DNA from: Breoghania sp. L-A4
GTDB taxonomy: Bacteria; Pseudomonadota; Alphaproteobacteria; Rhizobiales; Stappiaceae
Assembly: GCF_003432385.1 (NCBI RefSeq)
Contig: NZ_CP031841.1
Location: 2,457,579 to 2,521,578, forward strand
Direction: 5' to 3'
DNA: 64,000 nt
Shown here: positions 9,458-18,193 of the stretch, piece by piece
Numbering within the stretch: position 1 is the first letter of the stretch
How the letters are laid out: the number at the start of each line of letters is the position of its first letter
Translations under genes and position numbers: made by a program
Notes under the pieces: model-generated
Database searches by the model: none
What the model saw: the letters and a program-made list of their open reading frames with translations, nothing else
Told to the model about the DNA's origin: nothing

Positions 9458-10876
9458 CTATTCCGCCGCTTGCCGTTCCGAACCCGCCAGCCAGGCGTCG
9501 AAATCATTGAGCGCGCGGCTGGTCAGCGCCCGGCGCTTGGCCTTGTTCTTGTCCGGGCCCTTCAGCCGCTTGCCGTCCTCGCCGGTCTTGTTGAACTCGG
9601 CCGGCGGAAACAGCCCGAAATTCACGTTCATCGGCTGGAACGAGCGTTTTCCCGGCTCCTCGTCCGGCAGGTGGCCCACCGTGATGTGGCCGAGCAGCGC
9701 TCCCATGGCGGTGGTGCCTGGCGGCGGCGCGATCGGGTTGCCCAGCCGCTCGGCGGCCGCGAACCGACCCGCGAGACAGCCGATCGCCGAGGATTCCACA
9801 TAGCCCTCGCAGCCGGTGATCTGCCCGGCGAAACGCAGCCGCGGCAGCGCCTTCAGCCGCAGGCTTTCGTCCAGCAGTTTCGGTGAATTGAGGAACGTGT
9901 TGCGGTGCAGCCCGCCAAGGCGTGCGAACTGTGCGTTCTCCAGCCCCGGAATCATGCGGAAGATCTCGGCCTGCGCGCCGTATTTCAGCTTCGTCTGGAA
10001 GCCGACCATGTTGTAGAGCGTGCCCAGCGCATTGTCCTGGCGCAGTTGCACCACCGCATAGGCCTTCACCGCCGGGTTGTGCGCATTCGTCAGCCCCATC
10101 GGCTTCATCGGTCCGTGCCGCAGGGTTTCCGCGCCGCGCTCGGCCATCACCTCGATGGGCAGGCAGCCGTCGAAATAGGGCGTCGATTCCCATTCCTTGA
10201 AATCGGTTTTCTCGCCGTCGATCAGCGCCTGGATGAAGGCCTGATACTGCTCCTTGTCCATCGGGCAGTTGATGTAGTCCTTGCCCGTTCCGCCCGGACC
10301 GACCTTGTCATATCGTGACTGGAACCAGGCTGTGTCCATGTCGATGGAGCCGAAATGCACGATCGGCGCGATGGCGTCGAAGAACGCAAGCGCATCCTCG
10401 TCGGTGGCCTCCAGCACGGCCTGCGACAGCGCCGGCGAGGTCAGCGGCCCGGTCGCCACGATCACGCTGTCCCAATCTTCGGGTGGCAGTCCGGCGATTT
10501 CCTCGCGCACGATGGAGATCAGCGGATGCGCTTCCAGCGCCTCGGTCACCGCGCCGGAGAACCCGTGCCGGTCGACCGCCAGGGCGCTGCCGGCGGGCAC
10601 CTGATGCGCGTCGGCGGCCTTCATGATCAGCGAGCCCGCGCGCCGGAGCTCCGCGTGCAGCAGTCCCACGGCGTTCTGCTCGGCGTCGTCGGAGCGGAAG
10701 GAATTCGAGCACACCAGTTCGGCCAGGGCCTCGGTCTGATGCGCGTCGGTCTTGCGCACCGGGCGCATTTCGTGAATCACCACCGGCACGCCGGCGGAGG
10801 CGATCTGCCAGGCGGCTTCCGAGCCTGCGAGCCCGCCGCCGATGATATGAATGGGAGCGTGGGTGTGTTGGGTCAT
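9458..10876 (-). CDS. trmFO: methylenetetrahydrofolate-tRNA-(uracil-5-)-methyltransferase TrmFO
   Basis: TrmFO makes 5-methyluridine at position 54 of tRNA with methylenetetrahydrofolate and FADH2. The 472-residue product opens with the FAD-binding motif [16 protein letters not shown], then shows the family strings [25 protein letters not shown] and [11 protein letters not shown]-like [12 protein letters not shown], and [10 protein letters not shown]. Near the C-terminus, [12 protein letters not shown] carries the catalytic cysteine region. The length is normal. A palindromic terminator separates it from the DJ-1 gene upstream, so it probably has its own promoter in 10877-10937. Confidence 0.97.
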   Translation of the reverse strand: MTQHTHAPIHIIGGGLAGSEAAWQIASAGVPVVIHEMRPVRKTDAHQTEALAELVCSNSFRSDDAEQNAVGLLHAELRRAGSLIMKAADAHQVPAGSALAVDRHGFSGAVTEALEAHPLISIVREEIAGLPPEDWDSVIVATGPLTSPALSQAVLEATDEDALAFFDAIAPIVHFGSIDMDTAWFQSRYDKVGPGGTGKDYINCPMDKEQYQAFIQALIDGEKTDFKEWESTPYFDGCLPIEVMAERGAETLRHGPMKPMGLTNAHNPAVKAYAVVQLRQDNALGTLYNMVGFQTKLKYGAQAEIFRMIPGLENAQFARLGGLHRNTFLNSPKLLDESLRLKALPRLRFAGQITGCEGYVESSAIGCLAGRFAAAERLGNPIAPPPGTTAMGALLGHITVGHLPDEEPGKRSFQPMNVNFGLFPPAEFNKTGEDGKRLKGPDKNKAKRRALTSRALNDFDAWLAGSERQAAE

Positions 10877-10937
10877 GGCGGTCTATATAGCCAATCGCGG
10901 CCGATTGGCAATCGGCTGGACCGGCGTCTTGAGGCAT

Positions 10938-10969
10938 GAAAGGCCCCGGGCGTTGCTCCGGGGCCTTTC
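10938..10969. terminator. stem-loop terminator between DJ-1/PfpI gene and trmFO
   Basis: A perfect 12-base inverted repeat, GAAAGGCCCCGG (10938-10949) and its complement (10958-10969), with an 8-base loop. No T run follows, so termination may be incomplete. It stands 28 bases past the stop of the DJ-1 gene. Confidence 0.65.
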
Positions 10970-10997
10970 GAGATGCCGTTGATGCCCGGCAGGCTGA

Positions 10998-11558
10998 TTA
11001 CGCCGCGCGCGCGGCGTGTTTGCCCTCGGCGATCTCTTCCGCGATCTTGGAGCAGAACGCGTCCAGATCGTCGGGCTTGCGGCTGGTCACCAGTCCCTTG
11101 TCGACCACCACGGCGCTGTCTTCCCACACGCCGCCGGCGTTGATCACGTCGGTCTTGATCGACCCGTAGGACGTGACCGCGCGACCCTTGATGATCCCGG
11201 CCTCGATCAGCAGCCAAGGCGCGTGGCAGATCGCCGCCACGATTTTCTTCTGCTCGAAGATCGTCTTGATGAAGGCGATGACCTTCGGCTCGACGCGCAG
11301 GATGTCCGGATTCATCTGGCCGCCGGGCAGCACAAGGGCGTCGTAGTCGTCCGGCGACACATCGTCGATCGTCCGGTCGACCGCAACCTTGCTGCCCCAG
11401 TCACCATTCTTCCAGCCGGTGATCGCGTCGCTCGTCAATGAGATGACGTGCACCTGGGCGCCCGCGTCCTTCAGCTTCTCCAGCGGCACCTCGAGCTCCG
11501 ACTGCTCGAAGCCGTTGGTGGCGATGATGGCGACTGTCTTGCCTGAAATATCATGCAT
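10998..11558 (-). CDS. DJ-1/PfpI-family protein (YhbO/PfpI type)
   Basis: A cytoplasmic protein of 186 residues of the DJ-1/PfpI superfamily, many members of which act on glyoxal-type damage or as stress proteins. It shows VAIIATNGFEQSEL at the N-terminus with the conserved Glu, LVLPGGQMNPD, and the nucleophile elbow AICHAPWLL with the reactive Cys followed by His. The length and the HAP triplet after the Cys match the YhbO/PfpI subgroup. The ATG at 11558 has GGAG-type sequence upstream. The real substrate is not deducible. Confidence 0.92.
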   Translation of the reverse strand: MHDISGKTVAIIATNGFEQSELEVPLEKLKDAGAQVHVISLTSDAITGWKNGDWGSKVAVDRTIDDVSPDDYDALVLPGGQMNPDILRVEPKVIAFIKTIFEQKKIVAAICHAPWLLIEAGIIKGRAVTSYGSIKTDVINAGGVWEDSAVVVDKGLVTSRKPDDLDAFCSKIAEEIAEGKHAARAA

Positions 11559-11811
11559 GGCGCATCTCCTCGTTGTGGATGGGTGTTGCCTGGTGGGGAA
11601 ACGGAATCGACGTTATTTTGTTCCATGATGTGTCCCCCCGGCGTGCCATGCGCGCTCTCGGCGCGAGGGTTCCGGCAGCCGCTCCGCCGGTCACGGAATC
11701 CCGGACATCCCAGCGGCGGCGATTTGTGGCAGACTTCGTATCAAGACGGATGATTCTGAATTCCGGCAGGCTTGGGCGCATGGAGATCCGGCGGGTGGTT
11801 GGGGAGCGGCG

Positions 11812-12432
11812 ATGAAGCGGTTGGTGATGGCGGCGGGCGCCCTGGGGCTGGTGCTTTCGGGGTGCGCCGGACAGGCCGTGGGCACGCCGAAATCCTGGTA
11901 CGCCTATCGCAACGCGGTCGCGCCGAGCAGCGCAAAGGTGGTCATCTGCCACGGCTTTGGCTGTGCCTGGCGCACGCCGGTGAGCTTTTCATCCGCCGAC
12001 ATGAAACAGTTGGCCTCGATCCTGAAAAACGGCGCGTCGTCGCCGCAGGCGGAACGCGCCGCCATATCCCGCGCCGTGCAATGGCAGGAAAAGCGGGTCG
12101 CGCCGGTCGTCGGTTCGGCCAACGACGCAGGCGGCTTTGACGCGCAGAACGCCGGCGTGCGCGGCCAGATGGACTGCATCGACGAGGCGACCAACACGAC
12201 CAGCCTGCTGGTCGTGGCCGAGAAGGCGGGGCTTCTCACCCATCACAGCGTGCGCAGCCCGGTGGCGCGCGGCTTCTTCCTCGATGGACGCTATCCGCAC
12301 GCCACCGCCGTGGTCACGGAGAAGGCGGCGGGCAAATCCTTCGCGGTGGATTCTTGGCCGCACGCCAACGGCGTCGCGCCGGACATCATGCCGCTGGACA
12401 CGTGGTTCGCGAAATATCCCGGCGACGCCTGA
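11812..12432 (+). CDS. uncharacterised lipoprotein with conserved Cys, His and Asp
   Basis: A 206-residue protein with a lipoprotein signal (MKRLVMAAGALGLVLSGC, lipobox LSGC). I do not recognise a named family, though the body looks like a conserved alphaproteobacterial hypothetical. Striking short blocks are VVICHGFGCAWR, GQMDCIDEATNTT, GRYPHATAVV and FAVDSWPHANG. The order Cys-(Glu/Asp)-His-(Val)Asp-Ser-Trp resembles the layout of papain or transglutaminase-like cysteine enzymes (Cys, His, Asp with Trp nearby), which is inference only. The gene stands alone, divergent from the DJ-1 gene. Confidence 0.8.
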   Translation: MKRLVMAAGALGLVLSGCAGQAVGTPKSWYAYRNAVAPSSAKVVICHGFGCAWRTPVSFSSADMKQLASILKNGASSPQAERAAISRAVQWQEKRVAPVVGSANDAGGFDAQNAGVRGQMDCIDEATNTTSLLVVAEKAGLLTHHSVRSPVARGFFLDGRYPHATAVVTEKAAGKSFAVDSWPHANGVAPDIMPLDTWFAKYPGDA

Positions 12433-12566
12433 CGCCCTAGCCCGAAACGCGGCGCCATCTCCCGTTCGATCACACTCGGCTCCCGATGGGGCTGTCAGAT
12501 TGTCCATCCCGCCTCTGCGTGGATGGCGCCGCACGGGCGCAGCCACGTCGAAACCATTAACACGAT

Positions 12567-12612
12567 GACCTCATCCTGAGGTGCCCGCGCAAGCGGGCCT
12601 CGAAGGATAGGC
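12567..12612. repeat. REP-like palindrome, family B (CCTCATCCTGAGG type)
   Basis: The unit starts CCTCATCCTGAGG and ends CTCGAAGGATAGG, with an inner CCCGCGCAAGCGGG hairpin. Further copies are at 19789-19920 and 41462-41602. Such units are common between genes in rhizobial genomes. Confidence 0.65.
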
Positions 12613-12654
12613 GGCTTCGTGCCGACCGGAAATCATATGTTGGAAAAAGCGCAT

Positions 12655-12808
12655 AAAAAAACGCCCACCGGTGGGAGGAGGTACCGGTGGGCGTCTTTTT
12701 TTCCTACGAGGCTGGGAGGAGGGTGCCTCGTCGGGCTCCTTGGGGGCTGGGAGGAGAAAGCCCCTTCGGATAGTGCGCTGTCAAAGTGGGGAGGAGGTCA
12801 CTTCAACG
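12655..12808 (-). ncRNA. CcsR-like anti-Shine-Dalgarno small-RNA module 2 (four hairpins)
   Basis: Read on the minus strand, four stem-loops follow each other: 12784-12803, 12743-12764, 12708-12729 and 12662-12693. Three loops contain CCUCCUCCC and one CUCCUCCC, the complement of a strong Shine-Dalgarno sequence and close to the ACCUCCU at the 3' end of 16S rRNA. The last hairpin has a perfect 10-base stem (CGCCCACCGG) and is followed on the minus strand by seven T (12655-12661), so it is also an intrinsic terminator. Rhodobacter CcsR RNAs (CCUCCUCCC stress RNAs, also called cuckoo RNAs) have this design and lie after a DUF1127 gene, as here. Transcript ends are inferred. Confidence 0.72.
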
Positions 12809-12860
12809 GCGCAAACTGTGCGGACCAAACGGTGGTCCCGGATTGTGCGTGCCCGACTTA

Positions 12861-13018
12861 GGGAAAACACGCCCACCGGCGGGAGGAGGTACCGGTGGGC
12901 GTCTTTTTTCCTAGGAGGCTGGGAGGAGGGTGCCTCGTCGGGGTCCTTGGGGGCTGGGAGGAGGTAGCCCCTTCGGGATGTGTCCTTGAAATAAGGGAGG
13001 AGATTATTTCAAGGGCAC
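12861..13018 (-). ncRNA. CcsR-like anti-Shine-Dalgarno small-RNA module 1 (four hairpins)
   Basis: The module begins ten bases after the DUF1127 stop codon. Minus-strand hairpins are at 12984-13014 (11 perfect pairs, loop UCUCCUCCC), 12950-12971, 12915-12936 and 12870-12901 (10 perfect pairs), the last three with CCUCCUCCC loops. The last one is followed by TGTTTTCCC and also has six T on the plus-strand side, so it may terminate both ways. The order and the last three hairpins are nearly identical to module 2, which shows tandem duplication of a unit of about 200 bases, while the first hairpins differ in stem sequence but keep the loop. That pattern means the loop, not the stem, is selected. 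Confidence 0.72.
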
Positions 13019-13023
13019 GAAAC

Positions 13024-13173
13024 TTAGCGGGCCGTCTTGCGGGCCACGAATTCGATGTCCGAGCGGCCGATGCCGAGATCGTGCAGCTCGCGGTTGGAAA
13101 GACGGGCGAGCTCGTCGTAGGTCTCGCGGTATTTCTTCCAGCTGTGGTACTTGCGCGTGATCGAGTTGATCAT
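13024..13173 (-). CDS. DUF1127 small protein (CcaF1/YjiS-like), host gene of the hairpin array
   Basis: This 49-residue protein is too short for usual ORF cut-offs. It starts MINSITRKYHSWKKYRET and ends with the DUF1127 core ELHDLGIGRSDIEFVARK. The ATG at 13173 has GGAGCA seven bases upstream. DUF1127 proteins are arginine-rich; one in Rhodobacter sphaeroides (CcaF1) is reported to bind RNA and is cotranscribed with the CcsR small RNAs. Here the stop codon is 10 bases before the first CUCCUCCC hairpin, so cotranscription is expected. The protein family call is firm; the RNA-binding role is by analogy. Confidence 0.88.
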   Translation of the reverse strand: MINSITRKYHSWKKYRETYDELARLSNRELHDLGIGRSDIEFVARKTAR

Positions 13174-13291
13174 TGTCTTGCTCCAGAACTTCTACTCTTG
13201 GGCGCCAGCAGCTTCGCGTTGTTTGCGGTGCGGCGCGTTGTCTCGATGATCGATAAGTAGGCGAGGGCATCCGGTTTGTGGAGAGCCAATG

Positions 13292-13339
13292 CTGCAAAGC
13301 AGCCATGCAATTTGTGCAGAGCAGCATGTGCAGTGCACA
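13292..13339. promoter_or_regulatory. cluster of TGC/GCA inverted repeats upstream of the DUF1127 gene
   Basis: CTGC-AAA-GCAG (13292-13302) and TGTGCA-G-TGCACA (13327-13339) lie within 50 bases, with further TGC and GCA words between them. CTGC-N3-GCAG is the form described for PhaR, the regulator of polyhydroxybutyrate granule genes in Paracoccus. They sit about 120-165 bases before the DUF1127 start. Binding by PhaR is only a guess, and no phasin gene is nearby. Confidence 0.35.
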
Positions 13340-13647
13340 ATAATGGCGGAAAACCGTGCGTAACATGTTGATTGAGCGCGGCTTTCAAGGGCCTCGCGAT
13401 GCCAAAAATAGGAGCCTTTCTGGCGCGTTTCTCCTGCTTTCCGGTTCTCTCAACAAGCTTGCGCGTGCTTGCTCCGGAATGTCGCGGAGAGACTCGCCCG
13501 CATGGCGCGTGTTTCTTCTCGCACTGCCCGCCGTCACATCCGGTCCACATGGCCAGGGCTGTAACGCGCGACCATTAGGCCCGCATCCGTTTCCGCATTC
13601 CCAGTGAGGCATTCGTCATATTTGACGCGGGCTCGAGCCCGTCGGCG

Positions 13648-13788
13648 TCATACCCCGGCGAAGTCCGGGGTATCCAATCCCGCGTGCGGCAGGCGTATGG
13701 CGCATCGCGGAGCGGCATTGGATTGTCCACAAAAGCTCAAACCGTGCCGCACACAGAGTGGATCACCCGGACTTCGCCGGGTGATGAC
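13648..13788. repeat. REP-like palindromes, family A, two copies in opposite orientation
   Basis: Units at 13648-13676 (CCCCGGCGAAGTCCGGGG core) and 13761-13788 (ACCCGGACTTCGCCGGGT core) match the unit at 9290-9317. The surrounding 13360-13850 contains no convincing gene, and 13429-13500 looks like a further degraded REP of family C. Confidence 0.55.
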
Positions 13789-13856
13789 GGCGGAGGAGGG
13801 ATGATGACGCGGGAAAGACGGGGACGGTGGGCCATGAGCTGGCGGCCGATGCGATG

Positions 13857-13978
13857 GCGACAGGCGCACCCGCCGCTGTGGATCTTCAACTCTCTACGTC
13901 ATCCCGGACCGTGTGCGGCAGGCCGCATCACGCGATCCGGGATCCAGGAGGAACGCGCCCGCACGGCGCAGTGTTCTT
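13857..13978 (+). repeat. direct repeat copy A, left of the GIY-YIG gene (REP family C)
   Basis: About 120 bases beginning GCGACAGGCGCA, passing through CGCTGTGGATCTTCAACTCT and a REP unit (CATCCCGGACCG ... GATCCGGGATCCAGG), and ending in a C/T-rich tail. The second copy is at 14482-14604 in the same orientation. A third, inverted and shorter unit is at about 14340-14415. Confidence 0.65.
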
Positions 13979-13997
13979 CTCAATCGTCCGCCCACGC

Positions 13998-14282
13998 TCA
14001 TTCCAGACCGAATTCGAAGAGATCCCGCCAGTCCGGGTTTGCCTCCTCGATCAGCGCGAGCTTCCAGGCGCGCTTCCATTTTTTCAGTTGTTTCTCCCGT
14101 GCGATGGCATCGGTGACGCTGTCAAACCTCTCAGCCCAGACGAGCTTGGAGACGCCGTGGCGCGCCGTAAATCCGTCCGTTTGCTTGGAGGAATGTTCAA
14201 AGCCGCGCCGCGACAGATCCGTCGTCACGCCCACATAGAACGTCCCGTTGCGCCCCGACGCCATGATGTAGACATAGGCCAT
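13998..14282 (-). CDS. small GIY-YIG nuclease-family protein
   Basis: A 94-residue single-domain protein. The N-terminal MAYVYIMAS followed by GTFYVGVTTDL is the GIY-YIG signature (Y-I-M and Y-V-G), with the conserved Arg in LSRRGFEH and the KQLKKWKR block typical of the YhbQ/UPF0213 branch. The catalytic Glu is expected near AIAREKQLK. The cellular role of these solitary domains is not known. The gene is bracketed by 120-base direct repeats of REP type and lies within a repeat-rich stretch, which suggests mobility or association with the repeats. Confidence 0.88.
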   Translation of the reverse strand: MAYVYIMASGRNGTFYVGVTTDLSRRGFEHSSKQTDGFTARHGVSKLVWAERFDSVTDAIAREKQLKKWKRAWKLALIEEANPDWRDLFEFGLE

Positions 14283-14481
14283 GGCTCATCGTGAAATATG
14301 CGGATATCGGAGGCAAGAGCGCGGTGCTGGAAAAGAAGAATAGCGCCCTCCGGGCTCTTTCCTCCTGGATTCCGGATCTCTCGACACGCTGCGCGTGCTC
14401 GGTCCGGAATGACGCGGAGGGTTGAAGCCTGATGAGGGCTTGTGGGGCAAGATTGTCTTGGACAAGCCTCAGAGACAAGAC

Positions 14482-14604
14482 GCGACAGGCGCAACGGCCG
14501 CTGTGGATCTTCAACTCTCTACGTCATCCCGGACCGTGTGCGGCGAGACCGCATCACGTGATCCGGGATCCAGGAGGGATTCGCCCGCAGGGCGCCTGTT
14601 TCTT
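14482..14604 (+). repeat. direct repeat copy B, right of the GIY-YIG gene (REP family C)
   Basis: Same orientation and extent as the copy at 13857-13978, with scattered differences. The run from CGCTGTGGATCTTCAACTCT through the first REP arm is identical in both. The interval 14283-14638 otherwise holds only an inverted REP unit and no gene. Confidence 0.65.
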
Positions 14605-14638
14605 GAGACCTGCAGCGCGGCCCCAACCGCCGCCCGGG

Positions 14639-17623
14639 CTACTCCGCCGCGGTCATCCGCCGTTGCGGCCGGCGCTCCAGCAGCTCCTTGAGGAACTGCC
14701 CCGTGTAGCTGCGCGCAACCTTGACGATGTCCTCGGGCGTGCCCTCGGCGACGATCTCGCCGCCGCCGTCGCCGCCCTCGGGGCCCAGGTCGACGATCCA
14801 GTCCGCCGTCTTGATGACCTCGAGATTGTGCTCGATGACGATCACGGTGTTGCCCTGGTCGACCAGCTCGTGCAGCACCTCGAGCAGTTTCGCCACGTCG
14901 TGGTAGTGCAGCCCCGTCGTCGGCTCGTCGAGAATATAGAGCGTGCGGCCGGTGGAGCGCTTCGACAGCTCCTTGGCGAGTTTCACCCGCTGCGCCTCGC
15001 CGCCCGACAGCGTCGTCGCCTGCTGGCCGATCTTGATGTAGTCCAGCCCCACCCGGTGCAGCGTCTTGAGCTTGTCGCGCACGGAGGGCACGGCGGAGAA
15101 GAATTCCGCGCCTTCCTCCACCGTCATGTCCAGCACGTCGGCGATCGACTTGCCCTTGAACTGCACTTCCAGCGTCTCGCGGTTGTAGCGCTTGCCCTTG
15201 CATACGTCGCAGGTGACATAGACGTCGGGCAGGAAATGCATCTCGATCTTGATGACGCCGTCGCCCTGGCAGGCTTCGCAGCGGCCGCCCTTGACGTTGA
15301 AGGAAAACCGCCCCGGCGCGTAACCGCGCAGCTTCGCCTCGGGAAGCCCCGCGAACCAGTCGCGGATCGGCGTGAAGGCGCCGGTGTAGGTGGCCGGATT
15401 GGAGCGCGGCGTGCGTCCGATGGGCGACTGGTCGATGTCGATGACCTTGTCGAGATACTCCAGCCCGTCGATGCGTTCGTGCGGCGCGGGATGGGCGCGC
15501 GCGCCGTTGAGCTTGCGCGCGACCCCGCGGTACAGCGTGTCGATCAGCAGGGTCGACTTGCCGCCGCCCGAAACCCCCGTGACGCAGGAAAACGTGCCCA
15601 GCGGGATGCCGGCGGAGACGTTTTGCAGGTTGTTGCCGGTGGCGCCGATCACCTTGAGCTGCCGCGTCTTGGAGATTTTTCTGCGCTTTTCCGGCACCGG
15701 GATCTGCCGCGTGCCCGAAAGATACTGCCCCGTCAGCGAGGCCTCGCTGGCCATGATGTCGGCCGGCGTGCCGTGGGCGATGATGTGGCCGCCGTGCACG
15801 CCCGCGCCGGGGCCCACGTCCACCACATAATCCGCCGCCAGCACCGCGTCCTCGTCGTGCTCCACCACGATCACGGTGTTGCCGAGATCGCGCAGGTGCT
15901 TGAGCGTCACCAGCAGCCGCGCGTTGTCGCGCTGGTGCAACCCGATCGAGGGCTCGTCGAGCACATAGAGCACGCCGGTCAGCCCCGAGCCGATTTGCGA
16001 GGCCAGCCGGATGCGCTGGCTCTCGCCGCCCGACAGCGTGCCGGAATTGCGCGACAGGGTGAGATATTCCAGCCCGACGTCGTTGAGGAACTGCAGCCGC
16101 TCGCGGATCTCCTTGAGAATCCGCGCGGCGATGGCATTCTGCTTCTCATTGAGCGTGTCGGGCACATGCTCGAACCAGTCGCGCGCGTGGCGGATCGACA
16201 TCTGCGAGGCTTGCGATATGTGCTTGCCGTCGATCTTCACCGCCAGCGCCTCGGGCTTCAGCCGGAAGCCGCTGCAGGCCGGGCAGGGGCTGTCGGACTG
16301 GTAGCGCGACAGCTCCTCGCGCACCCAGTTGCTGTCGGTCTCCCGCCAGCGCCGCTCGATGTTGCCGACCACGCCCTCGAACGGCTTCTGCGTCTGGTAG
16401 CTGCGCACGCCGTCGTCATAGGTGAAGGTGATCTCCTCGTCGCCCGAGCCATGCAGGATGCAATCGCGCAGGCCTTCGGGCAGATCGTCCCACGGCGTGT
16501 TCATCGACCCCTTGAAGTGGCGGCACAGCGCCTCCAGCGTCTGCGCGTAATAGGGCGAGGTGGAGCCGGTCTTGGCCCAGGGCAGCACCGCGCCGCCGCG
16601 CAAGGTGAGTGTGCCGTCGGGCACGACCAGATCGCCCTCGAACTTCAGCGTCGTGCCCAGTCCGTCGCAGGTCGGGCAGGCGCCGAAGGGATTGTTGAAG
16701 GAGAACAGCCGCGGTTCGATTTCGGAAATCGTGAAGCCGGAGACGGGGCAGGCGAATTTTTCCGAAAACAGCATCCGCTCGTGCGTCTCGTTGCGGTTCT
16801 GCAGCACCGCGCCCTCGGCCGCCGCCTCCAGCGGCTTGTCGGCGAATTCCGCCACCGCGATACCGTCGGCAAGCTGCAGCGCGGTCTCCAGAGAATCCGC
16901 AAGCCTCGAGGCGATGTCGGGCCGCACCACGATGCGGTCGACGACCACGTCGATGTCGTGCTTGAGCTTCTTGTCCAGCGCCGGCGCTTCGTTGATCTCG
17001 GTGAAGACGCCATCGAGCTTGATGCGCTGGAAGCCCTTCTTCATCAGCTCGGCGAGTTCCTTGCGGTATTCGCCCTTGCGCCCGCGGATCATCGGCGCCA
17101 GCAGATAGAGCCGCGTGCCTTCCTCCAGCGCCATGATCCGGTCGACCATCTGGCTCACCGTCTGGCTCTCGATCGGCAGGCCTGTCGCCGGCGAATAGGG
17201 CACGCCGGCGCGCGCGAACAGCAGCCGCATGTAGTCGTAGATCTCGGTCACCGTGCCCACCGTGGAGCGCGGGTTCTTCGAGGTGGTCTTCTGCTCGATG
17301 GAAATCGCCGGCGACAGCCCGTCGATCTGGTCGACGTCGGGCTTCTGCATCATTTCCAGGAACTGGCGCGCGTAGGCCGAGAGGCTTTCGACGTAGCGGC
17401 GCTGGCCCTCGGCGTAGATCGTGTCGAACGCCAGCGAGGATTTGCCGGAACCGGACAGCCCGGTCATCACCACCAGCTTGTCGCGCGGGATGTCGAGATC
17501 GACGTTCTTGAGGTTGTGCTCGCGCGCGCCGCGCACCGAGATGAACCGCGTGGCGTCGATCCTGGTGGCGACGGTGGTGGTAACGGCGTCGGATGTGGCT
17601 TCCGGCGGCTTGGTATCCGGCAT
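14639..17623 (-). CDS. uvrA: excinuclease ABC subunit A
   Basis: UvrA is the damage sensor of nucleotide excision repair and loads UvrB. The product has 994 residues with two ABC modules. Walker A motifs are [13 protein letters not shown] (near residue 45) and [13 protein letters not shown]; signature motifs are [11 protein letters not shown] and [11 protein letters not shown], each followed by a DEP Walker B. Zinc-finger cysteines occur in CPTCDGLG and in CEACQGDG ... CDVCKGKR. The ATG at 17623 has GAGGAAG upstream; the frame is open beyond it to about 18793, but that extension is not conserved-looking and is rejected. A near-consensus SOS box lies about 200 bases upstream. Confidence 0.98.
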   Translation of the reverse strand: MPDTKPPEATSDAVTTTVATRIDATRFISVRGAREHNLKNVDLDIPRDKLVVMTGLSGSGKSSLAFDTIYAEGQRRYVESLSAYARQFLEMMQKPDVDQIDGLSPAISIEQKTTSKNPRSTVGTVTEIYDYMRLLFARAGVPYSPATGLPIESQTVSQMVDRIMALEEGTRLYLLAPMIRGRKGEYRKELAELMKKGFQRIKLDGVFTEINEAPALDKKLKHDIDVVVDRIVVRPDIASRLADSLETALQLADGIAVAEFADKPLEAAAEGAVLQNRNETHERMLFSEKFACPVSGFTISEIEPRLFSFNNPFGACPTCDGLGTTLKFEGDLVVPDGTLTLRGGAVLPWAKTGSTSPYYAQTLEALCRHFKGSMNTPWDDLPEGLRDCILHGSGDEEITFTYDDGVRSYQTQKPFEGVVGNIERRWRETDSNWVREELSRYQSDSPCPACSGFRLKPEALAVKIDGKHISQASQMSIRHARDWFEHVPDTLNEKQNAIAARILKEIRERLQFLNDVGLEYLTLSRNSGTLSGGESQRIRLASQIGSGLTGVLYVLDEPSIGLHQRDNARLLVTLKHLRDLGNTVIVVEHDEDAVLAADYVVDVGPGAGVHGGHIIAHGTPADIMASEASLTGQYLSGTRQIPVPEKRRKISKTRQLKVIGATGNNLQNVSAGIPLGTFSCVTGVSGGGKSTLLIDTLYRGVARKLNGARAHPAPHERIDGLEYLDKVIDIDQSPIGRTPRSNPATYTGAFTPIRDWFAGLPEAKLRGYAPGRFSFNVKGGRCEACQGDGVIKIEMHFLPDVYVTCDVCKGKRYNRETLEVQFKGKSIADVLDMTVEEGAEFFSAVPSVRDKLKTLHRVGLDYIKIGQQATTLSGGEAQRVKLAKELSKRSTGRTLYILDEPTTGLHYHDVAKLLEVLHELVDQGNTVIVIEHNLEVIKTADWIVDLGPEGGDGGGEIVAEGTPEDIVKVARSYTGQFLKELLERRPQRRMTAAE

Positions 17624-18193
17624 GAAAACTTCCTCGCGGGCCCGGCGCGTCCGGGTCCTGAACAATGCGTGGTGGCGCTCGAGCGCGGCCCCCGATGGAT
17701 CCGGTGGGCCGGGATGGGCGGCGCGCGAACTGGCTGCGGTCTGATGCCCCTTGAGGCCCGTGGCATCAAGTGGGAGGTTATACGGGTCAATCAAGGCGCT
17801 GTCAGACTCAATATTATAGAAGTACAAAAAGAGAACAAGAGCAAATGCGCGGGATGGTCCGCCCAAATTCCGTGGGGAGAACCCCGCAGCGGGATCGGGC
17901 CGGATTCTTCTCGAAAACACTTCAAATCCATCGAAACACCCCCCCGAAACAGGGCCGATTCCGCAGCGATCTGAATGAAATTCGCGACGTTTCGGACCGG
18001 TTCTGCAAGGCATCGGCGCCGGCTGCTTGTCCTGATTGCGTGGCGGCGTCGTGCCGCCTGCCAAGCCTGTCCGGGCCGCCGGATCGCCTGATACACGGGC
18101 AAAGAGTCTGTGGGCGAGTGCGCCTTTTTGTTCTAATCCCTTTGGATCTTTGCAATAGTGCCGCCATGAAAGACCTGTCTCAAGGGACCGCTT
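17624..18193. other. 570-base divergent region between uvrA and the SapC gene
   Basis: No gene is seen. It carries the uvrA control region (SOS-type box at 17822-17836 and a minus-strand TATAAT at 17813-17818) and an AT-richer patch near 17800-17850. A GC-rich stretch with open frames on both strands (17880-18110) has no recognisable protein. Confidence 0.5.
17822..17836 (-). promoter_or_regulatory. candidate LexA (SOS) box of uvrA, one mismatch
   Basis: On the minus strand it reads GTTC-N7-GTAC, one base off the alphaproteobacterial LexA consensus GTTC-N7-GTTC. It is immediately upstream of a TATAAT (plus 17813-17818), the right place for a repressor site. Confidence 0.5.

Noticed and set aside
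12619-12967. Plus-strand frames rich in Gly and Trp across the hairpin array
   Set aside because: They are produced by the repeated GGGAGGAGG loops and stems. The RNA structure explains the sequence better, and no ribosome-binding site stands apart from the repeats.
12655-13018. CRISPR array
   Set aside because: Only two large, internally structured units with no regular short repeat-spacer pattern and no cas genes.
13356-13870. Several short frames in the REP-rich stretch
   Set aside because: They overlap repeat units, show no conserved motif and lack ribosome-binding sites.
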